64,000 nt of DNA from Acidimicrobiia bacterium. Its GTDB lineage: Bacteria > Actinomycetota > Acidimicrobiia > Acidimicrobiales > Poriferisodalaceae. The stretch lies in NCBI GenBank assembly GCA_022821985.1, contig JAJECP010000039.1, positions 87,054 to 151,053 on the forward strand. The letters run 5' to 3'. Both the position numbers and the translations under genes were made by a program. How positions within the stretch are numbered: the stretch's first letter is position 1; each line of letters starts with the position of its first letter. Shown here one piece after another: positions 25,050 through 34,631 of the stretch. The notes under the pieces were generated by a model, which was not told the origin of the DNA, searched no databases, and worked only from the letters and a program-made list of their open reading frames with translations.

Positions 25050-25886
25050 ATGGGCATTCGAGTACGCAAGCCGACCAGTCCCGGCCGAAGGTTCCAGACG
25101 GTCTCGGATTTTGCCGACATCACCGCGACCAAGCCCGAGCGCTCGCTCATCGCCAAGCAGCACTCCACCGGCGGCCGCAACAACTACGGCCGCAAGACTT
25201 CTCGCCACCGTGGCGGCGGTCACAAGCAGCGCTACCGGGTGATCGACTTCCGGCGCAACAAGGACGGTGTGCCCGCCACGGTCGCCACCATCGAGTACGA
25301 CCCCAATCGCAACGCGCGCATCGCGCTGCTGCACTATCACGACGGCGAGAAGCGCTACATCCTGGCGCCGGCGGGGCTGGAGGTGGGCGACAAGCTCGCC
25401 AACGGTGCCCAGGCGGAGGTGCGTGTCGGCAACGCCATGCCGCTGCGGTACGTGCCGGTCGGCACCACCGTGCACAACGTGGAGCTCAAGCCGGGCGCCG
25501 GCGGCCGCATGGCCCGTTCGGCCGGCGCCAGCGTGCAGCTCGTGGCCAAGGAGGGTGCGTACGCCACCTTGCGCCTGCCGTCCACCGAGATGCGCCGGGT
25601 GCCGATCGACTGCCGCGCCACCATCGGCTCGGTGGGCAACGCCGAGGCCGACCTCATCAAGATCGGCAAGGCCGGCCGGAACCGCTACAAGGGCGTCCGG
25701 CCCCAGACCCGTGGCGTGGCCATGAACCCGGTCGACCATCCCCTCGGCGGCGGTGAGGGCAAGTCGTCGGGCGGGCGTCATCCGGTGTCGCCGTGGGGCA
25801 AGCCTGAAGGCCGCACCCGCTCCAAGAACCGCAAGTCCAACGACCTCATCGTCCGCCGCCGCCGGACGCGCGGGTCCCGGAGGTAG
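25050..25886 (+). CDS. rplB: 50S ribosomal protein L2
   Basis: Core large-subunit protein near the peptidyl transferase centre, 278 residues. Landmarks are [19 protein letters not shown], the central beta domain ([20 protein letters not shown]) and the C-terminal signature [16 protein letters not shown] with its conserved histidine, then the basic tail. The rpsS start follows the stop by four bases. Confidence 0.98.
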   Translation: MGIRVRKPTSPGRRFQTVSDFADITATKPERSLIAKQHSTGGRNNYGRKTSRHRGGGHKQRYRVIDFRRNKDGVPATVATIEYDPNRNARIALLHYHDGEKRYILAPAGLEVGDKLANGAQAEVRVGNAMPLRYVPVGTTVHNVELKPGAGGRMARSAGASVQLVAKEGAYATLRLPSTEMRRVPIDCRATIGSVGNAEADLIKIGKAGRNRYKGVRPQTRGVAMNPVDHPLGGGEGKSSGGRHPVSPWGKPEGRTRSKNRKSNDLIVRRRRTRGSRR

Positions 25887-25890
25887 AGCG

Positions 25891-26169
25891 ATGCCGCGCA
25901 GTCTCAAGAAGGGCCCGTTCGTCGACGACCACCTGCTCTCGAAGGTGGACGAACTCAACGAGAGCGGCGAGCGCAAGGTCATCAAGACGTGGAGCCGGCG
26001 CTCCACGATCATCCCCGAGATGATCGGTCACACCATCGCGGTTCACGACGGGCGCAAGCACCTGCCGGTGTATGTGACCGAGTCGATGGTGGGCCACAAG
26101 CTCGGCGAGTTTGCCCCGACGCGGACGTTCAAGTTCCACGCCGGCCAGGAACGTGGAGGCAGGCGATGA
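25891..26169 (+). CDS. rpsS: 30S ribosomal protein S19
   Basis: Head protein contacting the intersubunit bridge. ATG 25891 gives 92 residues starting [15 protein letters not shown], the family start; the longer open frame from 25753 runs in another frame of rplB and is rejected. Conserved segments are [25 protein letters not shown] and [13 protein letters not shown]. Its last 63 bases are imperfectly duplicated immediately downstream. Confidence 0.97.
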   Translation: MPRSLKKGPFVDDHLLSKVDELNESGERKVIKTWSRRSTIIPEMIGHTIAVHDGRKHLPVYVTESMVGHKLGEFAPTRTFKFHAGQERGGRR

Positions 26170-26234
26170 GCGGGTTCACCCCGACGCAGACGTTCAAGCC
26201 TCGCGCCGGACGAGAGCAAGGCAGCGGGCGATGA
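26107..26234 (+). repeat. Tandem duplication of the rpsS 3' end
   Basis: Bases 26107-26169 (the last 20 codons and stop of rpsS) and 26172-26234 align without gaps at about 46 of 63 positions, with the same reading frame and the same CGATGA end. The shared core is CCCGACG, then ACGTTCAAG, then GCCGG. Divergence is mostly at codon level, so the event is old. Confidence 0.8.
26166..26234 (+). other. 22-codon mini-ORF made of a duplicated rpsS tail, linking rpsS and rplV
   Basis: An ATG at 26166 overlaps the rpsS stop as ATGA, and its own stop overlaps the rplV start at 26231, again as ATGA. The 22-residue product (SGFTPTQTF...GSGR) keeps 11 of 20 residues of the S19 tail. It could be a translated micropeptide, or it may only keep ribosomes flowing from rpsS to rplV. 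No family is known to me. Confidence 0.55.
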
Positions 26235-26923
26235 GCGGGTTGATCGACCTCGATGTCATCGCAGGCGCCAAGGCGACGCACAAGTACGCACGCCTGTCCG
26301 CGTCGAAAGCGCGGGTGGTGCTCAACCTCATCCGCGACGAAGACTTGGCGCTCGCCCGCGACCGCCTGCGCTTCTGCGAGCGCGCCGCCGCCGAGGTGGT
26401 GTCCAAGGTGCTCGAGAGCGCGGTGGCCAATGCCACCAACAACGAGCAGCTCGACGCCGACGAGTTGTACGTGGCTGAGTGCTGGGCCGACGAGGGTCCC
26501 GTGCTCAAGCGCTGGCGCCCGCGAGCACGAGGCCGCGCCACCCGCATCTTCAAGCAGACCAGCCACATCACCGTGATCGTGGCTCAGCTCAGCCCCGAGG
26601 AGCTCGAGATGCGCGAGGCTCGCTTGGCCGCCTCGGGCTCTCAGACCGCCGCAGCCGCGCGTGCGGCCCGCGTGGCCGCCAGCCGCGCCGCCCCGGACAC
26701 CGACGAGGCTGACGAGGTTGCGCCAGAAGACATCGACGCCGCAGCCGATGAGGTCCCGACCGGCGATGCCGAGGAACAAGGCGACGCAGTCGAACCAGAC
26801 GACGAGTCTGGGGACATCACGGCTGCCGCAGCCGACGAGGCCGAAGCGGCCGATGAGAACGGCGAAGCCAGCGGGGACGATGCTGCCGACCCCGAAGCTG
26901 CCGACCCAGAGGAACGGAACTGA
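26231..26923 (+). CDS. rplV: 50S ribosomal protein L22 with long acidic C-terminal extension
   Basis: L22 lines the exit tunnel opposite L4. Residues 1 to about 118 form the normal protein ([22 protein letters not shown], then [36 protein letters not shown]). After that come about 110 extra residues: a helical Ala/Arg part, then a strongly acidic low-complexity tail full of Asp, Glu and Ala. At 230 residues it is about twice the family length. The tail is in frame up to the stop two bases before rpsC. Confidence 0.95.
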   Translation: MSGLIDLDVIAGAKATHKYARLSASKARVVLNLIRDEDLALARDRLRFCERAAAEVVSKVLESAVANATNNEQLDADELYVAECWADEGPVLKRWRPRARGRATRIFKQTSHITVIVAQLSPEELEMREARLAASGSQTAAAARAARVAASRAAPDTDEADEVAPEDIDAAADEVPTGDAEEQGDAVEPDDESGDITAAAADEAEAADENGEASGDDAADPEAADPEERN

Positions 26924-26925
26924 TC

Positions 26926-27813
26926 ATGGGTCAGAAGGTCAACCCGTACGGCTTCCGCTTGGGAATCACCACCGACTGGAAGTCCCGTTGGTACGCCGAC
27001 AAGGAGTACCAGGACTATCTCATCGAGGATTGGAAGATCCGAGACTTCCTGCGGACTGAGCTGCCGCATGCCGCGATCAGCCGCATCGAGGTGGAGCGAA
27101 CCCGAGATCGCCTGCGCGTCGACGTGCACACGGCTCGGCCGGGCATCGTGATCGGCCGCCGGGGCAGCGAGGCCGATCGGCTGCGCACGAAGCTCGGCAA
27201 GATCTCGGGCAACCCGAAGGTCCAGCTGAACATCCAGGAGATCAAGCAGCCCGAGCTCGAGGCGGCGCTCATCGCACAGGGCGTTGCGGATCAGCTCGCC
27301 GGCCGCGTCGCCTTCCGGCGGGCCATGAAGCGTGCCGTGCAGAACGCCCAGAAGGCCGGCGCACTCGGCATCCGGGTGCAGTGCTCAGGCCGGCTCGGCG
27401 GCTCGGAGATGGCCCGCACCGAGTGGTACCGCGAAGGCCGTGTGCCGCTGCACACGCTGCGCGCCGACATCGATTACGGCTTCCGCGAAGCCCGCACCAC
27501 GGCGGGTCGCATCGGCGTGAAGGTGTGGCTCTACAAGGGCGACATCCTCCCGTACAAGGTGTCGTCCGACGAGCGCATTCACCGCGAGGCGGCCATGGCC
27601 ACAGGCCAGACGTCGGGCGACGGTGCACCTCCAGGAGGTGTGGTGTCTTCAGCTGGTCGCCGGAGCGATCTCGAGGATGTGCCCGAGGAGCCCGTCCCGC
27701 TGCTGCGCGAGGCCGATCCCGAGTTCGAGCGCCTGCTCGAGGAGGAAGAGCAGATCGAGCGGGCCACGCGCGATCAGTCCCAGACGCCCAACTTCAGGCC
27801 GGGAGACGACTGA
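26926..27813 (+). CDS. rpsC: 30S ribosomal protein S3
   Basis: mRNA-entry protein of 295 residues. It has the N-terminal [20 protein letters not shown], the KH-domain loop [16 protein letters not shown], and the C-terminal domain with [22 protein letters not shown] and [14 protein letters not shown] tail of about 70 residues, partly acidic ([13 protein letters not shown]), extends it beyond the usual core, as in several actinobacterial S3 proteins. The stop shares a base with the rplP start. Confidence 0.98.
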   Translation: MGQKVNPYGFRLGITTDWKSRWYADKEYQDYLIEDWKIRDFLRTELPHAAISRIEVERTRDRLRVDVHTARPGIVIGRRGSEADRLRTKLGKISGNPKVQLNIQEIKQPELEAALIAQGVADQLAGRVAFRRAMKRAVQNAQKAGALGIRVQCSGRLGGSEMARTEWYREGRVPLHTLRADIDYGFREARTTAGRIGVKVWLYKGDILPYKVSSDERIHREAAMATGQTSGDGAPPGGVVSSAGRRSDLEDVPEEPVPLLREADPEFERLLEEEEQIERATRDQSQTPNFRPGDD

Positions 27814-28229
27814 TGCTGATGCCTCGCAAGGTCAAGCACCGCAAGGCGCATCGCGGTCGCATGAAGGGCCGCACCAAGGGCGGCACGGCCGTGCACTTCG
27901 GCGACTACGGCATCCAGGCGCTGGAACCCGGCTGGATCACGGCCCGCCAGATCGAAGCGGCCCGCATCGCCATGACCCGTCACGTGAAGCGCGGCGGGAA
28001 GGTCTGGATCAACATCTTCCCCGACAAGCCGGTGACCGCGAAGCCTGCGGAGACCCGCATGGGCTCGGGCAAGGGAAATCCGGAGAAGTGGGTGGCCGTG
28101 GTGAAGCCCGGCCGTGTGATGTTCGAGCTGGGCGGCGTGAACGCCGAGCTGGCCCGCGGCGCCATGGAGCGCGCTATCCAGAAGCTGCCCATCCGGGCAC
28201 GGGTGATCTCCCGAGAGGAGGCCATCTGA
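27813..28229 (+). CDS. rplP: 50S ribosomal protein L16
   Basis: Protein near the A-site tRNA elbow. The start ATG at 27813 ([19 protein letters not shown]) overlaps the rpsC stop and is the family N-terminus; ATG 27819 is possible but less usual. Conserved segments are [24 protein letters not shown] and [19 protein letters not shown]. 138 residues is a normal length. The stop overlaps the rpmC start (TGATG). Confidence 0.97.
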   Translation: MLMPRKVKHRKAHRGRMKGRTKGGTAVHFGDYGIQALEPGWITARQIEAARIAMTRHVKRGGKVWINIFPDKPVTAKPAETRMGSGKGNPEKWVAVVKPGRVMFELGGVNAELARGAMERAIQKLPIRARVISREEAI

Positions 28230-28618
28230 TGGCGAAGGCCGCGACGCTCCGGACCCTGTCAGACGATCAGCTGCTCGACGAGCTGGACAGCGCGAAGAAG
28301 GAGCTGTTCAACCTGCGATTCGCATTCGCAACGGGGCAGCTCGACAACTCCGCGCAGGTGGCTGCCACCAAGCGCGACATCGCCCGCATTCACACCGTGC
28401 TGCGCGAGCGTGAGATCGCAGCGGCCGATGTGCTGCTGGACCCATCGGCTGGCCCAGTGCAGGGCTCGGCTGCTGGTCTGGCTGGCCCGTCGAATGACCC
28501 AGTGCAGGGCTCGGCCGCTGGTCTGGCTGGCGCCTCGCAGGGCTCGGCTGCTGGTCTGGCTAGCGCCTCGCAGGGCTCGGCCGCGGACAGCGCAGATTCC
28601 ACAGGAGATCCGTCATGA
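28229..28618 (+). CDS. rpmC: 50S ribosomal protein L29 with repetitive C-terminal tail
   Basis: The first 67 or so residues are ordinary L29 ([50 protein letters not shown]). A 60-residue tail follows, built of near-identical QGSAAGLAG units, so the 129-residue protein is about twice the usual size. Start and stop both overlap neighbours (TGATG with rplP, ATGA with rpsQ), so the tail is truly in the translated frame. Confidence 0.93.
   Translation: MAKAATLRTLSDDQLLDELDSAKKELFNLRFAFATGQLDNSAQVAATKRDIARIHTVLREREIAAADVLLDPSAGPVQGSAAGLAGPSNDPVQGSAAGLAGASQGSAAGLASASQGSAADSADSTGDPS
28460..28585 (+). repeat. Tandem repeat encoding the L29 tail
   Basis: The 24-base unit CAGGGCTCGGCTGCTGGTCTGGCT begins at 28460, 28505 and 28538, with a truncated fourth copy at 28571. 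Copies differ by a T/C change. Linkers are 21 bases, then nine, then nine. All distances are multiples of three, so the frame is kept. Confidence 0.85.
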
Positions 28619-28893
28619 GCACCGAGACTGCCGAGACCGTCGAGCGCAACCGGCGCAAGGTGCGCGAGGGCATCGTCACCTCCACCAAGATGGACCGCAC
28701 GGCGGTCGTCTCGGTGACCGAGCGTGTGCGCCACCCCCGCTACTTCAAGACCGTTCAGCGCACCAAGAAGCTGTACGTCCACGACCCCGCTGGAGACACG
28801 CGTCCGGGCGACCGGGTGCGCGTCATGGAAACCCGGCCGATCTCGAAGACCAAGCGCTGGCGCTTGGTGGAGATCATCGAACGGGCGCGGTGA
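28615..28893 (+). CDS. rpsQ: 30S ribosomal protein S17
   Basis: OB-fold 16S rRNA-binding protein of 92 residues. It has [30 protein letters not shown] and the C-terminal [20 protein letters not shown] segment, both family signatures. It starts within the rpmC stop (ATGA) and is followed by rplN after four bases. Confidence 0.97.
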   Translation: MSTETAETVERNRRKVREGIVTSTKMDRTAVVSVTERVRHPRYFKTVQRTKKLYVHDPAGDTRPGDRVRVMETRPISKTKRWRLVEIIERAR

Positions 28894-28897
28894 GGTC

Positions 28898-29266
28898 ATG
28901 ATCCAGCAAGAGTCCCGACTCAAAGTCGCCGACAACTCCGGCGCCCGCGAGGTGCTGTGCATCCGCGTGCTCGGCGGCACGGGTCGGCGCTACGCCTCGA
29001 TCGGCGACGTTTTCGTTGCCACTGTGAAGGACGCCATCCCGGGCGCAGCGGTGCGCAAGGGCGACGTGGTGCGCTGCGTCGTGGTGCGCACGCGCAAGCA
29101 GCGCAGGCGTCCCGACGGCAGCTACATCCGCTTCGACGAGAACGCCGCCGTGCTCGTCGACGACAACCGCCAGCCGCGTGGCACCCGCATCTTCGGCCCC
29201 GTCGGCCGCGAGCTGCGCGACAAGCGCTTCATGCGCATCGTGTCGCTCGCCCCGGAAGTTCTGTGA
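28898..29266 (+). CDS. rplN: 50S ribosomal protein L14
   Basis: First gene of the spc set. ATG 28898 gives 122 residues ([26 protein letters not shown]), exactly the family start and length. It has the conserved [26 protein letters not shown] and [20 protein letters not shown] segments. A longer frame from 28724 lies inside rpsQ and is not used. Confidence 0.98.
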   Translation: MIQQESRLKVADNSGAREVLCIRVLGGTGRRYASIGDVFVATVKDAIPGAAVRKGDVVRCVVVRTRKQRRRPDGSYIRFDENAAVLVDDNRQPRGTRIFGPVGRELRDKRFMRIVSLAPEVL

Positions 29267-29279
29267 TGGGGGTGACGTG

Positions 29280-29618
29280 ATGGCACGCCAGAAGAACCAG
29301 CTGCCGCGGCTGCGAGTCCGCAAGGGCGACACCGTGCGCGTTGTCTCCGGCCCTGACAAGGGCAAGGAAGGCGAGGTCGTGTCGGTGGATCTGGCGCGCC
29401 GCCGCCTCACGGTGGAAGGCGTGAACGTGGGGCACAAGCACCAGAAGCCCTCCCAGCAGAACCAGGAGGGCCAGATCATCGACTACCTGCTGCCGATCGA
29501 CGTGTCGAACGTGGCGGTGGTGTGCCCGCGAACGGGCCAGCCCGGTCGGGTCGGTTTCCGCTTCGAGGGCGGCCGCAAGGTGCGTTACCACCGAGTCTCG
29601 GGGGAGGAACTGCCATGA
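29280..29618 (+). CDS. rplX: 50S ribosomal protein L24
   Basis: Assembly-initiator protein with a KOW motif ([21 protein letters not shown]). The start ATG at 29280 is preceded by a GTG at 29277 in the same frame, so the exact first residue is uncertain; 112 residues from the [14 protein letters not shown] is the conserved central segment. The stop overlaps the rplE start as ATGA. Confidence 0.95.
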   Translation: MARQKNQLPRLRVRKGDTVRVVSGPDKGKEGEVVSVDLARRRLTVEGVNVGHKHQKPSQQNQEGQIIDYLLPIDVSNVAVVCPRTGQPGRVGFRFEGGRKVRYHRVSGEELP

Positions 29619-30253
29619 GCGTGACCGAGGCCCAGACCGACGCCCCCTCCCTCGCTTCGTCCGACACCGGCGGCAACGAGCGGCCCGAGCCTCGTATGCC
29701 CGAACCTCGTATGAAGGTGCTCTACCGCGACACCGTCCGCGCGCAACTGCTCGACGAGCTCGGGCTCGCGAACGTGATGCAGGTGCCCACGCTGACGAAG
29801 ATCAGCGTGAACATGGGCGTCGGCGCTGCGCTGACGAACCGGGGCCTGCTCGAGGGCGCCATCGACGACCTCAGCCGCATCTGCGGTCAGCGGCCGGCGA
29901 TCACCCGGGCGAAGCAGTCCATCGCAGGGTTCAAGCTGCGCGAGGGCAACGCGATCGGCGCCCGCGTCACCATGCGCCGTGACCGGATGTGGGAGTTCTA
30001 CGACCGTCTCGTGTCGTTGGCCATCCCTCGCATCCGCGATTTCCGGGGTCTGTCGCCGCGCAGCTTCGACGGCCACGGCAACTACACGTTCGGCCTCACC
30101 GAGCAGCTGGTCTTTCCCGAGATCGACTACGACAGCGTCAACCAGATCCGCGGCATGGACATCACGCTCGTGACGTCAGCCGTCGACGACGAGGGCGGGC
30201 GTGCCCTGCTGGTTGCGCTGGGCTTTCCATTCCGCCAACACCCAACGACCTAG
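29615..30253 (+). CDS. rplE: 50S ribosomal protein L5
   Basis: 5S rRNA-binding protein of 212 residues. The core ([18 protein letters not shown] through [33 protein letters not shown] and [17 protein letters not shown]) is complete. About 30 extra residues precede it; these include a tandem 15-base duplication at 29684-29713 that doubles PEPRM. Translation from the ATG at 29615 is favoured by its overlap with rplX, but an internal ATG within or just after the duplication would restore the usual N-terminus. Confidence 0.93.
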   Translation: MSVTEAQTDAPSLASSDTGGNERPEPRMPEPRMKVLYRDTVRAQLLDELGLANVMQVPTLTKISVNMGVGAALTNRGLLEGAIDDLSRICGQRPAITRAKQSIAGFKLREGNAIGARVTMRRDRMWEFYDRLVSLAIPRIRDFRGLSPRSFDGHGNYTFGLTEQLVFPEIDYDSVNQIRGMDITLVTSAVDDEGGRALLVALGFPFRQHPTT

Positions 30254-30298
30254 CACCCGGCTAACTCACCAGGCCCCGATTCAACAAAGGCAGTACCG

Positions 30299-30484
30299 AT
30301 GGCCAAGAAGGCACTCGTCAACAAGCAGCAGCGCACCCCCAAGTTCAAGGTGCGCGCCTACACGCGCTGCCGCGTGTGCGGCCGACCGCGGTCGGTATAC
30401 CGCAAGTTCGGGCTGTGCCGAGTGTGCCTGCGAGAGATGGTCCATGCCGGCGAGGTGCCCGGCGTGACGAAGGCCAGCTGGTGA
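30299..30484 (+). CDS. rpsN: 30S ribosomal protein S14, zinc-binding type
   Basis: Short 61-residue form of S14 (type Z). Two CxxC pairs, Cys24/Cys27 and Cys40/Cys43, in RCRVCGRP and LCRVCLRE bind zinc. The conserved tail [13 protein letters not shown] is present. It lies 45 bp after rplE and 13 bp before rpsH, the usual spc position. Confidence 0.97.
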   Translation: MAKKALVNKQQRTPKFKVRAYTRCRVCGRPRSVYRKFGLCRVCLREMVHAGEVPGVTKASW

Positions 30485-30497
30485 GGGAGGTGCGCAC

Positions 30498-30902
30498 ATG
30501 TCGATGACCGACCCCATTGCGGACATGCTCACCCGCATTCGCAACGCCAACATGGTGTTCAAAGACGAGGTGGCCATGCCGTCCTCCAAGCAGAAGGAGC
30601 GCCTGGCGGCGATCCTCAAGCGCGAGGGCTACGTGAGCGACTACCAGGTGAGCGACGGCACCGACGGCCCCGCCCCGACGCTCACGATCAACCTGAAGTA
30701 CACCGGTGACCGCGACCGCACCATCTCGGGGCTGCAGCGCATCTCCAAGCCCGGGCTGCGGGTGTACACCAAGTCCGACAAGGTTCCCCGCGTGCTCGGC
30801 GGCCTCGGCATTGCCGTGCTGTCGACGAGCCGGGGCCTGATGACCGACCGCGAAGCTCGCCGTAACCGCATGGGCGGCGAGATCCTCTGTTACGTCTGGT
30901 AG
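30498..30902 (+). CDS. rpsH: 30S ribosomal protein S8
   Basis: 16S rRNA-binding protein that also represses the spc operon in E. coli. The 134 residues start [17 protein letters not shown] and end with the signature [33 protein letters not shown] lies upstream of the ATG. The rplF start is nine bases away. Confidence 0.98.
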   Translation: MSMTDPIADMLTRIRNANMVFKDEVAMPSSKQKERLAAILKREGYVSDYQVSDGTDGPAPTLTINLKYTGDRDRTISGLQRISKPGLRVYTKSDKVPRVLGGLGIAVLSTSRGLMTDREARRNRMGGEILCYVW

Positions 30903-30911
30903 GAGGCGGCG

Positions 30912-31493
30912 ATGTCACGCGTGGGCAAGACGCCCATCTCGATTCCCGACGGGGTGACGGTGACGGCCGAACCAGCCCCCGATGTCGCCGGTTCCGTGGC
31001 TGGCGACGTGGTGACCGTCAGCGGTCCTGGAGGCGAGCTCCAGCGCGAGCTGGCCGCGGGCATCCGTGCGCGCGTCGACGACGGGGAAGGCGGCAGCCAG
31101 GTCGTCGTGGAGCGCGCCGATGACAGCCGCTCGCAGCGGTCGCTGCACGGCCTGAGCCGGGCGCTGGTCGCCAACATGGTGCAGGGCGTGTCGCAGGGCT
31201 TCTCCAAGGAACTGCAGATTGTCGGCGTGGGATACCGCGCAGCAGCCCGCGGATCATCGGCGCTCGAGCTGTCGCTGGGATTCAGTCACACCGTGCCGGT
31301 GACGGCACCCGACGGCATCAGCTTCGAGGTGCCGAGCCAGACGTCCATCATCGTGAAGGGCATCGACAAGCAGCTCGTCGGGCAGGTCGCGGCCAACATC
31401 CGTGCGCTGCGCAAGCCCGAGCCCTACAAGGGCAAGGGCATCCGTTACGTCGACGAGCGCGTGCTGCGCAAAGCCGGAAAGGCGGCGAAGTGA
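30912..31493 (+). CDS. rplF: 50S ribosomal protein L6
   Basis: 193-residue protein with the duplicated L6 fold. It begins [14 protein letters not shown] and has the C-terminal [21 protein letters not shown] signature. The N-terminal half carries a few extra acidic residues ([20 protein letters not shown]). The stop overlaps the rplR start as GTGA. Confidence 0.97.
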   Translation: MSRVGKTPISIPDGVTVTAEPAPDVAGSVAGDVVTVSGPGGELQRELAAGIRARVDDGEGGSQVVVERADDSRSQRSLHGLSRALVANMVQGVSQGFSKELQIVGVGYRAAARGSSALELSLGFSHTVPVTAPDGISFEVPSQTSIIVKGIDKQLVGQVAANIRALRKPEPYKGKGIRYVDERVLRKAGKAAK

Positions 31494-31843
31494 GTGCTCC
31501 CACGAGGGCGGCCCGGCGTGATCGGCGCCGCCGTCGCGTCCGCAAGAAGATCACCGGCACCGCAGCGCGCCCGCGCCTGGCGGTGCACCGGTCCAACCGG
31601 CATATCAGCGCCCAGCTCATCGACGACGAAACCGGCCGCACAGTGGCTGCTGCGTCGTCGCGCGAGGCCGGCGTGACCGGTGGCGGCAACATCACAGCCG
31701 CTGGCGAGATCGGTCGGCTCATCGCCGAGCGGGCTCGGGCGGCTGGCACCACCACGGTCACCTTCGACCGGGGCGGGAACCGCTACCACGGCCGCGTGGC
31801 GGCCCTTGCAGATGCTGCCCGTGCGGGCGGCCTGGAGTTCTGA
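31490..31843 (+). CDS. rplR: 50S ribosomal protein L18
   Basis: 5S rRNA-binding protein of 117 residues starting at GTG 31490. It has the [34 protein letters not shown] region ([13 protein letters not shown] is the signature) and the C-terminal [20 protein letters not shown]. Length is normal. Confidence 0.97.
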   Translation: MSAPTRAARRDRRRRRVRKKITGTAARPRLAVHRSNRHISAQLIDDETGRTVAAASSREAGVTGGGNITAAGEIGRLIAERARAAGTTTVTFDRGGNRYHGRVAALADAARAGGLEF

Positions 31844-31853
31844 GGGAGGACTC

Positions 31854-32579
31854 GTGACAGACGCACCAACCTCTCAGCCCGGCCCTTCCCAACCGCGCAG
31901 CGGCCCGGAAGAGCGCAGCGGCAATGAACGCGGCGGCGGCAACGAGCGTGGCGGCAACGAGCGTGAGCGGGGCGGCCGTCGCCCGCGCGACCGCCAATTC
32001 GACAACCCCCGCAACAGCGGTGACGACGGTCTGCGTGAATCGCGGGTCATCGACATCAACCGTGTGGCCAAGGTGGTCAAGGGCGGCCGCCGCTTTTCGT
32101 TCTCCGCACTCGTAGTGATCGGCGACGGCGCGGGCCGGGTCGGCTTGGGTTACGGCAAGGCCAAGGAAGTGCCGTTGGCGATCCAGAAGGGCACCGAAGA
32201 GGCCCGCAAGAGCCTGTTCGAGGTGCCCCTGGCCGGCTCCACCATCGTCCACCCCGTGCTGGGAGTGATGGGTGCTGGCAAGGTGCTGCTGCAGCCGGCG
32301 GCCCCCGGTACCGGCGTCATTGCCGGCGGTGCCGCCAGGGCGATCCTCGAGGAGGCGGGCATCAGCGATGTGCTGGCCAAGTCGCTCGGTTCCTCCAATC
32401 ACATCAACGTGGCCCGAGCCACGATCGCGGGCTTGGCGGCCCTCAAGCGTCCCGACGAGGTGGCCAAGCTGCGCGGGCTGTCGCCCGAGGAGTGCATCCC
32501 CGCCGGTCTGCTCGAGGCATACCGCGAGACAGAGCGCACGCGCAAGCTGAGCGATGCCTCCGCAGGGGCCTCATCATGA
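31854..32579 (+). CDS. rpsE: 30S ribosomal protein S5
   Basis: Accuracy-related small-subunit protein, 241 residues from GTG 31854. A 60-residue N-terminal extension rich in Gly, Asn, Glu and Arg (repeated GNERGG motifs) precedes the core: [20 protein letters not shown], the spectinomycin-loop region, [15 protein letters not shown] and [23 protein letters not shown] lies just before the start. The stop overlaps rpmD as ATGA. Confidence 0.96.
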   Translation: MTDAPTSQPGPSQPRSGPEERSGNERGGGNERGGNERERGGRRPRDRQFDNPRNSGDDGLRESRVIDINRVAKVVKGGRRFSFSALVVIGDGAGRVGLGYGKAKEVPLAIQKGTEEARKSLFEVPLAGSTIVHPVLGVMGAGKVLLQPAAPGTGVIAGGAARAILEEAGISDVLAKSLGSSNHINVARATIAGLAALKRPDEVAKLRGLSPEECIPAGLLEAYRETERTRKLSDASAGASS

Positions 32580-32818
32580 GCGCGCCGAGTTCGAACCAGC
32601 ATGGCACCAGCCAGATCGTGGTGACCCAGGTGCGATCGGGCATCGGGGCCAAGCCCAAGGCACGCGGTGCGCTGCGGGCGCTCGGTCTGGGCAAGATCGG
32701 CCGCAGCCATACCCTGCCGGATCGACCCGAGATCCGCGGCATGCTGCGCAAGGTGAGTCATCTGATCACTGCTGAATTTGTTACAGCTCAGGAGGTCAGC
32801 GATGCTGAGACTGCATGA
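32576..32818 (+). CDS. rpmD: 50S ribosomal protein L30
   Basis: 80-residue product with the L30 core [26 protein letters not shown] and [22 protein letters not shown]. It is slightly longer than usual because of short tails at both ends. The end overlaps the rplO start at 32802 by 17 bases in another frame, which indicates tight coupling. Confidence 0.93.
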   Translation: MSAPSSNQHGTSQIVVTQVRSGIGAKPKARGALRALGLGKIGRSHTLPDRPEIRGMLRKVSHLITAEFVTAQEVSDAETA

Positions 32819-33293
32819 TCTGGCCCCGCCGCCGGGATCGAAGCGCAAGCGCAGGCGGGTAGCGCGCGGCACCAGCGGCAAGGGCGGCAAGACCGCAGGC
32901 CGCGGCACCAAGGGCACTCGTGCCCGCGGCACCGTTCCCGTCTGGTACGAGGGCGGCCAGCTGCCGCTGCAGGTCCGCATTCCCAAGCGCAAGGGCTTCA
33001 AGAACCCGTTTCGCGTTGAGTACCAGCCGGTCAATCTCGACACCCTCGAAGACTGCGGTCTCGACGAAATCACACCCGCCGAACTTCTGGCCCGCGGCTT
33101 GGTGTCCAAGGGCGCCATGGTCAAGATCCTCGGGCGTGGCGAGATCACCCGATCCGTCGCGGTGAAAGCCCACGCCGTGTCCGGCTCGGCCCGCGCAGCC
33201 ATCGAGAGTGCCGGCGGGAGCATCGAGATCCTGCCGCCCATGTTCGGCGGTCCCCGGCCACCCGCCCGGGGCAACCAGCACACCAATCGCTAG
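32802..33293 (+). CDS. rplO: 50S ribosomal protein L15
   Basis: Late-assembly protein of 163 residues. ATG 32802 ([22 protein letters not shown]) is the family N-terminus, with CAGGAGG upstream inside rpmD. Conserved segments are GTSGKGGKTAGRGTKG and FEGGQLPLQ-like YEGGQLPLQVRIPKRKGFKN. Nine bases separate it from secY. Confidence 0.96.
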   Translation: MLRLHDLAPPPGSKRKRRRVARGTSGKGGKTAGRGTKGTRARGTVPVWYEGGQLPLQVRIPKRKGFKNPFRVEYQPVNLDTLEDCGLDEITPAELLARGLVSKGAMVKILGRGEITRSVAVKAHAVSGSARAAIESAGGSIEILPPMFGGPRPPARGNQHTNR

Positions 33294-33302
33294 GGGCTCG
33301 TC

Positions 33303-34631
33303 GTGCTCGGCCACATGCGCAACATCTTCCGGATCGCAGATCTGCGCCGGAAGATCATGTTCACGCTGTTCATCATTGCGGCGTACAGGCTGGGCTCCCA
33401 GGTGCCGGTGCCGGGCATCGACTTCGACGCCATCGTGTCGCTGCGCGAGCAAGCCAGCTCGACCGGCGGCGTGCTGGCGCTGCTGAACCTGTTCTCGGGC
33501 GGCGCGCTCACCAACTTCGCGATCTTCGCGTTGGGCATCATGCCGTACATCACGGCGTCGATCATCATCCAGATCCTCACCGTCGCGATCCCGCGCTTCG
33601 AGCAGCTCCAGCAGCAGGGTGCGGTGGGGCAGCGGAAGCTGACGCAGTACACCCGCTACCTGACGCTGGGCATCGCCTTCGTGCAGGCCACGGGCATCAC
33701 GTTCATCTTCGGGCGGGGCCAGGGCACCGCCTTGGGCAACACCGCCGGTGTCATCGTCATCCCCGACTTCACGTTCAATCGCGTGGCGCTGGTGATCCTG
33801 TCGCTGACGGCGGGCACGGCGCTGCTCATGTGGATGGGCGAGCTGATCAGCCAGCGCGGCGTGGGCAATGGCATGTCGCTGCTGATCTTCGCCTCGGTCG
33901 TGTCCACGATCCCGTTCGACGGGGCCCGCCTGCTGGCGGTGCAAGGCACGGTGTACCTGGCGGCCGCGGTCATCGTGGCCACGGGAATGATGGTGGCCAT
34001 CATCTTCATCGAGCAGGGCCAGCGTCGCATCCCGGTGCAGTTCTCCCGCCGGCAGGTGGGCCGCAGGCTCTACGGCGGGCAGAACACCTATATCCCGCTG
34101 AAGGTCAACCAGTCGGGCGTGATCCCGGTGATCTTCGCCAGCTCGATCCTGTTCCTGCCGGTGCTGCTGTCGAACGTGGCGAACTGGGGCTGGCTGCAGA
34201 CCGCTGTCGACGAGTACCTGACCCAGCCCGACAACATCGCCTACATCCTGTTCTTCGGCGGGCTGATCGTGGGCTTCGCCTACTTCTACACGGCCATCAC
34301 ATTCGACCCGGTGCGCCAAGCCGACAACATCCGCAAGCAGGGCGGCTTCATTCCCGGCATCCGGCCCGGGCCGCAAACCGAGCGGTACCTGGCCAGAGTG
34401 CTGAACCGCATCACGCTGCCGGGCGCTCTGTTCATTGCCTTGGTGGCGCTGCTGCCCAGCGTGCTGCTGTCGCTGACCAGTGACCTCGATGCTCTGGGCA
34501 GCGGCGGCGCCGGTGCAGCCATCGGATTCGGCGGTGTGTCGATCCTGATTGCCTCCGGTGTGGCGCTGGAGACGATGAAGCAGGTCGACAGCCAGTTGCT
34601 GATGCGCAACTACGAAGGGTTCTTGGCCTGA
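33303..34631 (+). CDS. secY: Preprotein translocase subunit SecY
   Basis: Channel subunit of the Sec translocon in the cytoplasmic membrane, 442 residues with ten transmembrane helices. Characteristic parts are the plug-region GGVLALLNLFSGGAL, IMPYITASIIIQ, the cytoplasmic loop QGQRRIPVQFSRRQVGRR and NPFF-like FDPVRQADNIRKQGGFIPGIRPG. The start is GTG 33303. The stop shares its last base with the adk ATG. Confidence 0.98.
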   Translation: MLGHMRNIFRIADLRRKIMFTLFIIAAYRLGSQVPVPGIDFDAIVSLREQASSTGGVLALLNLFSGGALTNFAIFALGIMPYITASIIIQILTVAIPRFEQLQQQGAVGQRKLTQYTRYLTLGIAFVQATGITFIFGRGQGTALGNTAGVIVIPDFTFNRVALVILSLTAGTALLMWMGELISQRGVGNGMSLLIFASVVSTIPFDGARLLAVQGTVYLAAAVIVATGMMVAIIFIEQGQRRIPVQFSRRQVGRRLYGGQNTYIPLKVNQSGVIPVIFASSILFLPVLLSNVANWGWLQTAVDEYLTQPDNIAYILFFGGLIVGFAYFYTAITFDPVRQADNIRKQGGFIPGIRPGPQTERYLARVLNRITLPGALFIALVALLPSVLLSLTSDLDALGSGGAGAAIGFGGVSILIASGVALETMKQVDSQLLMRNYEGFLA

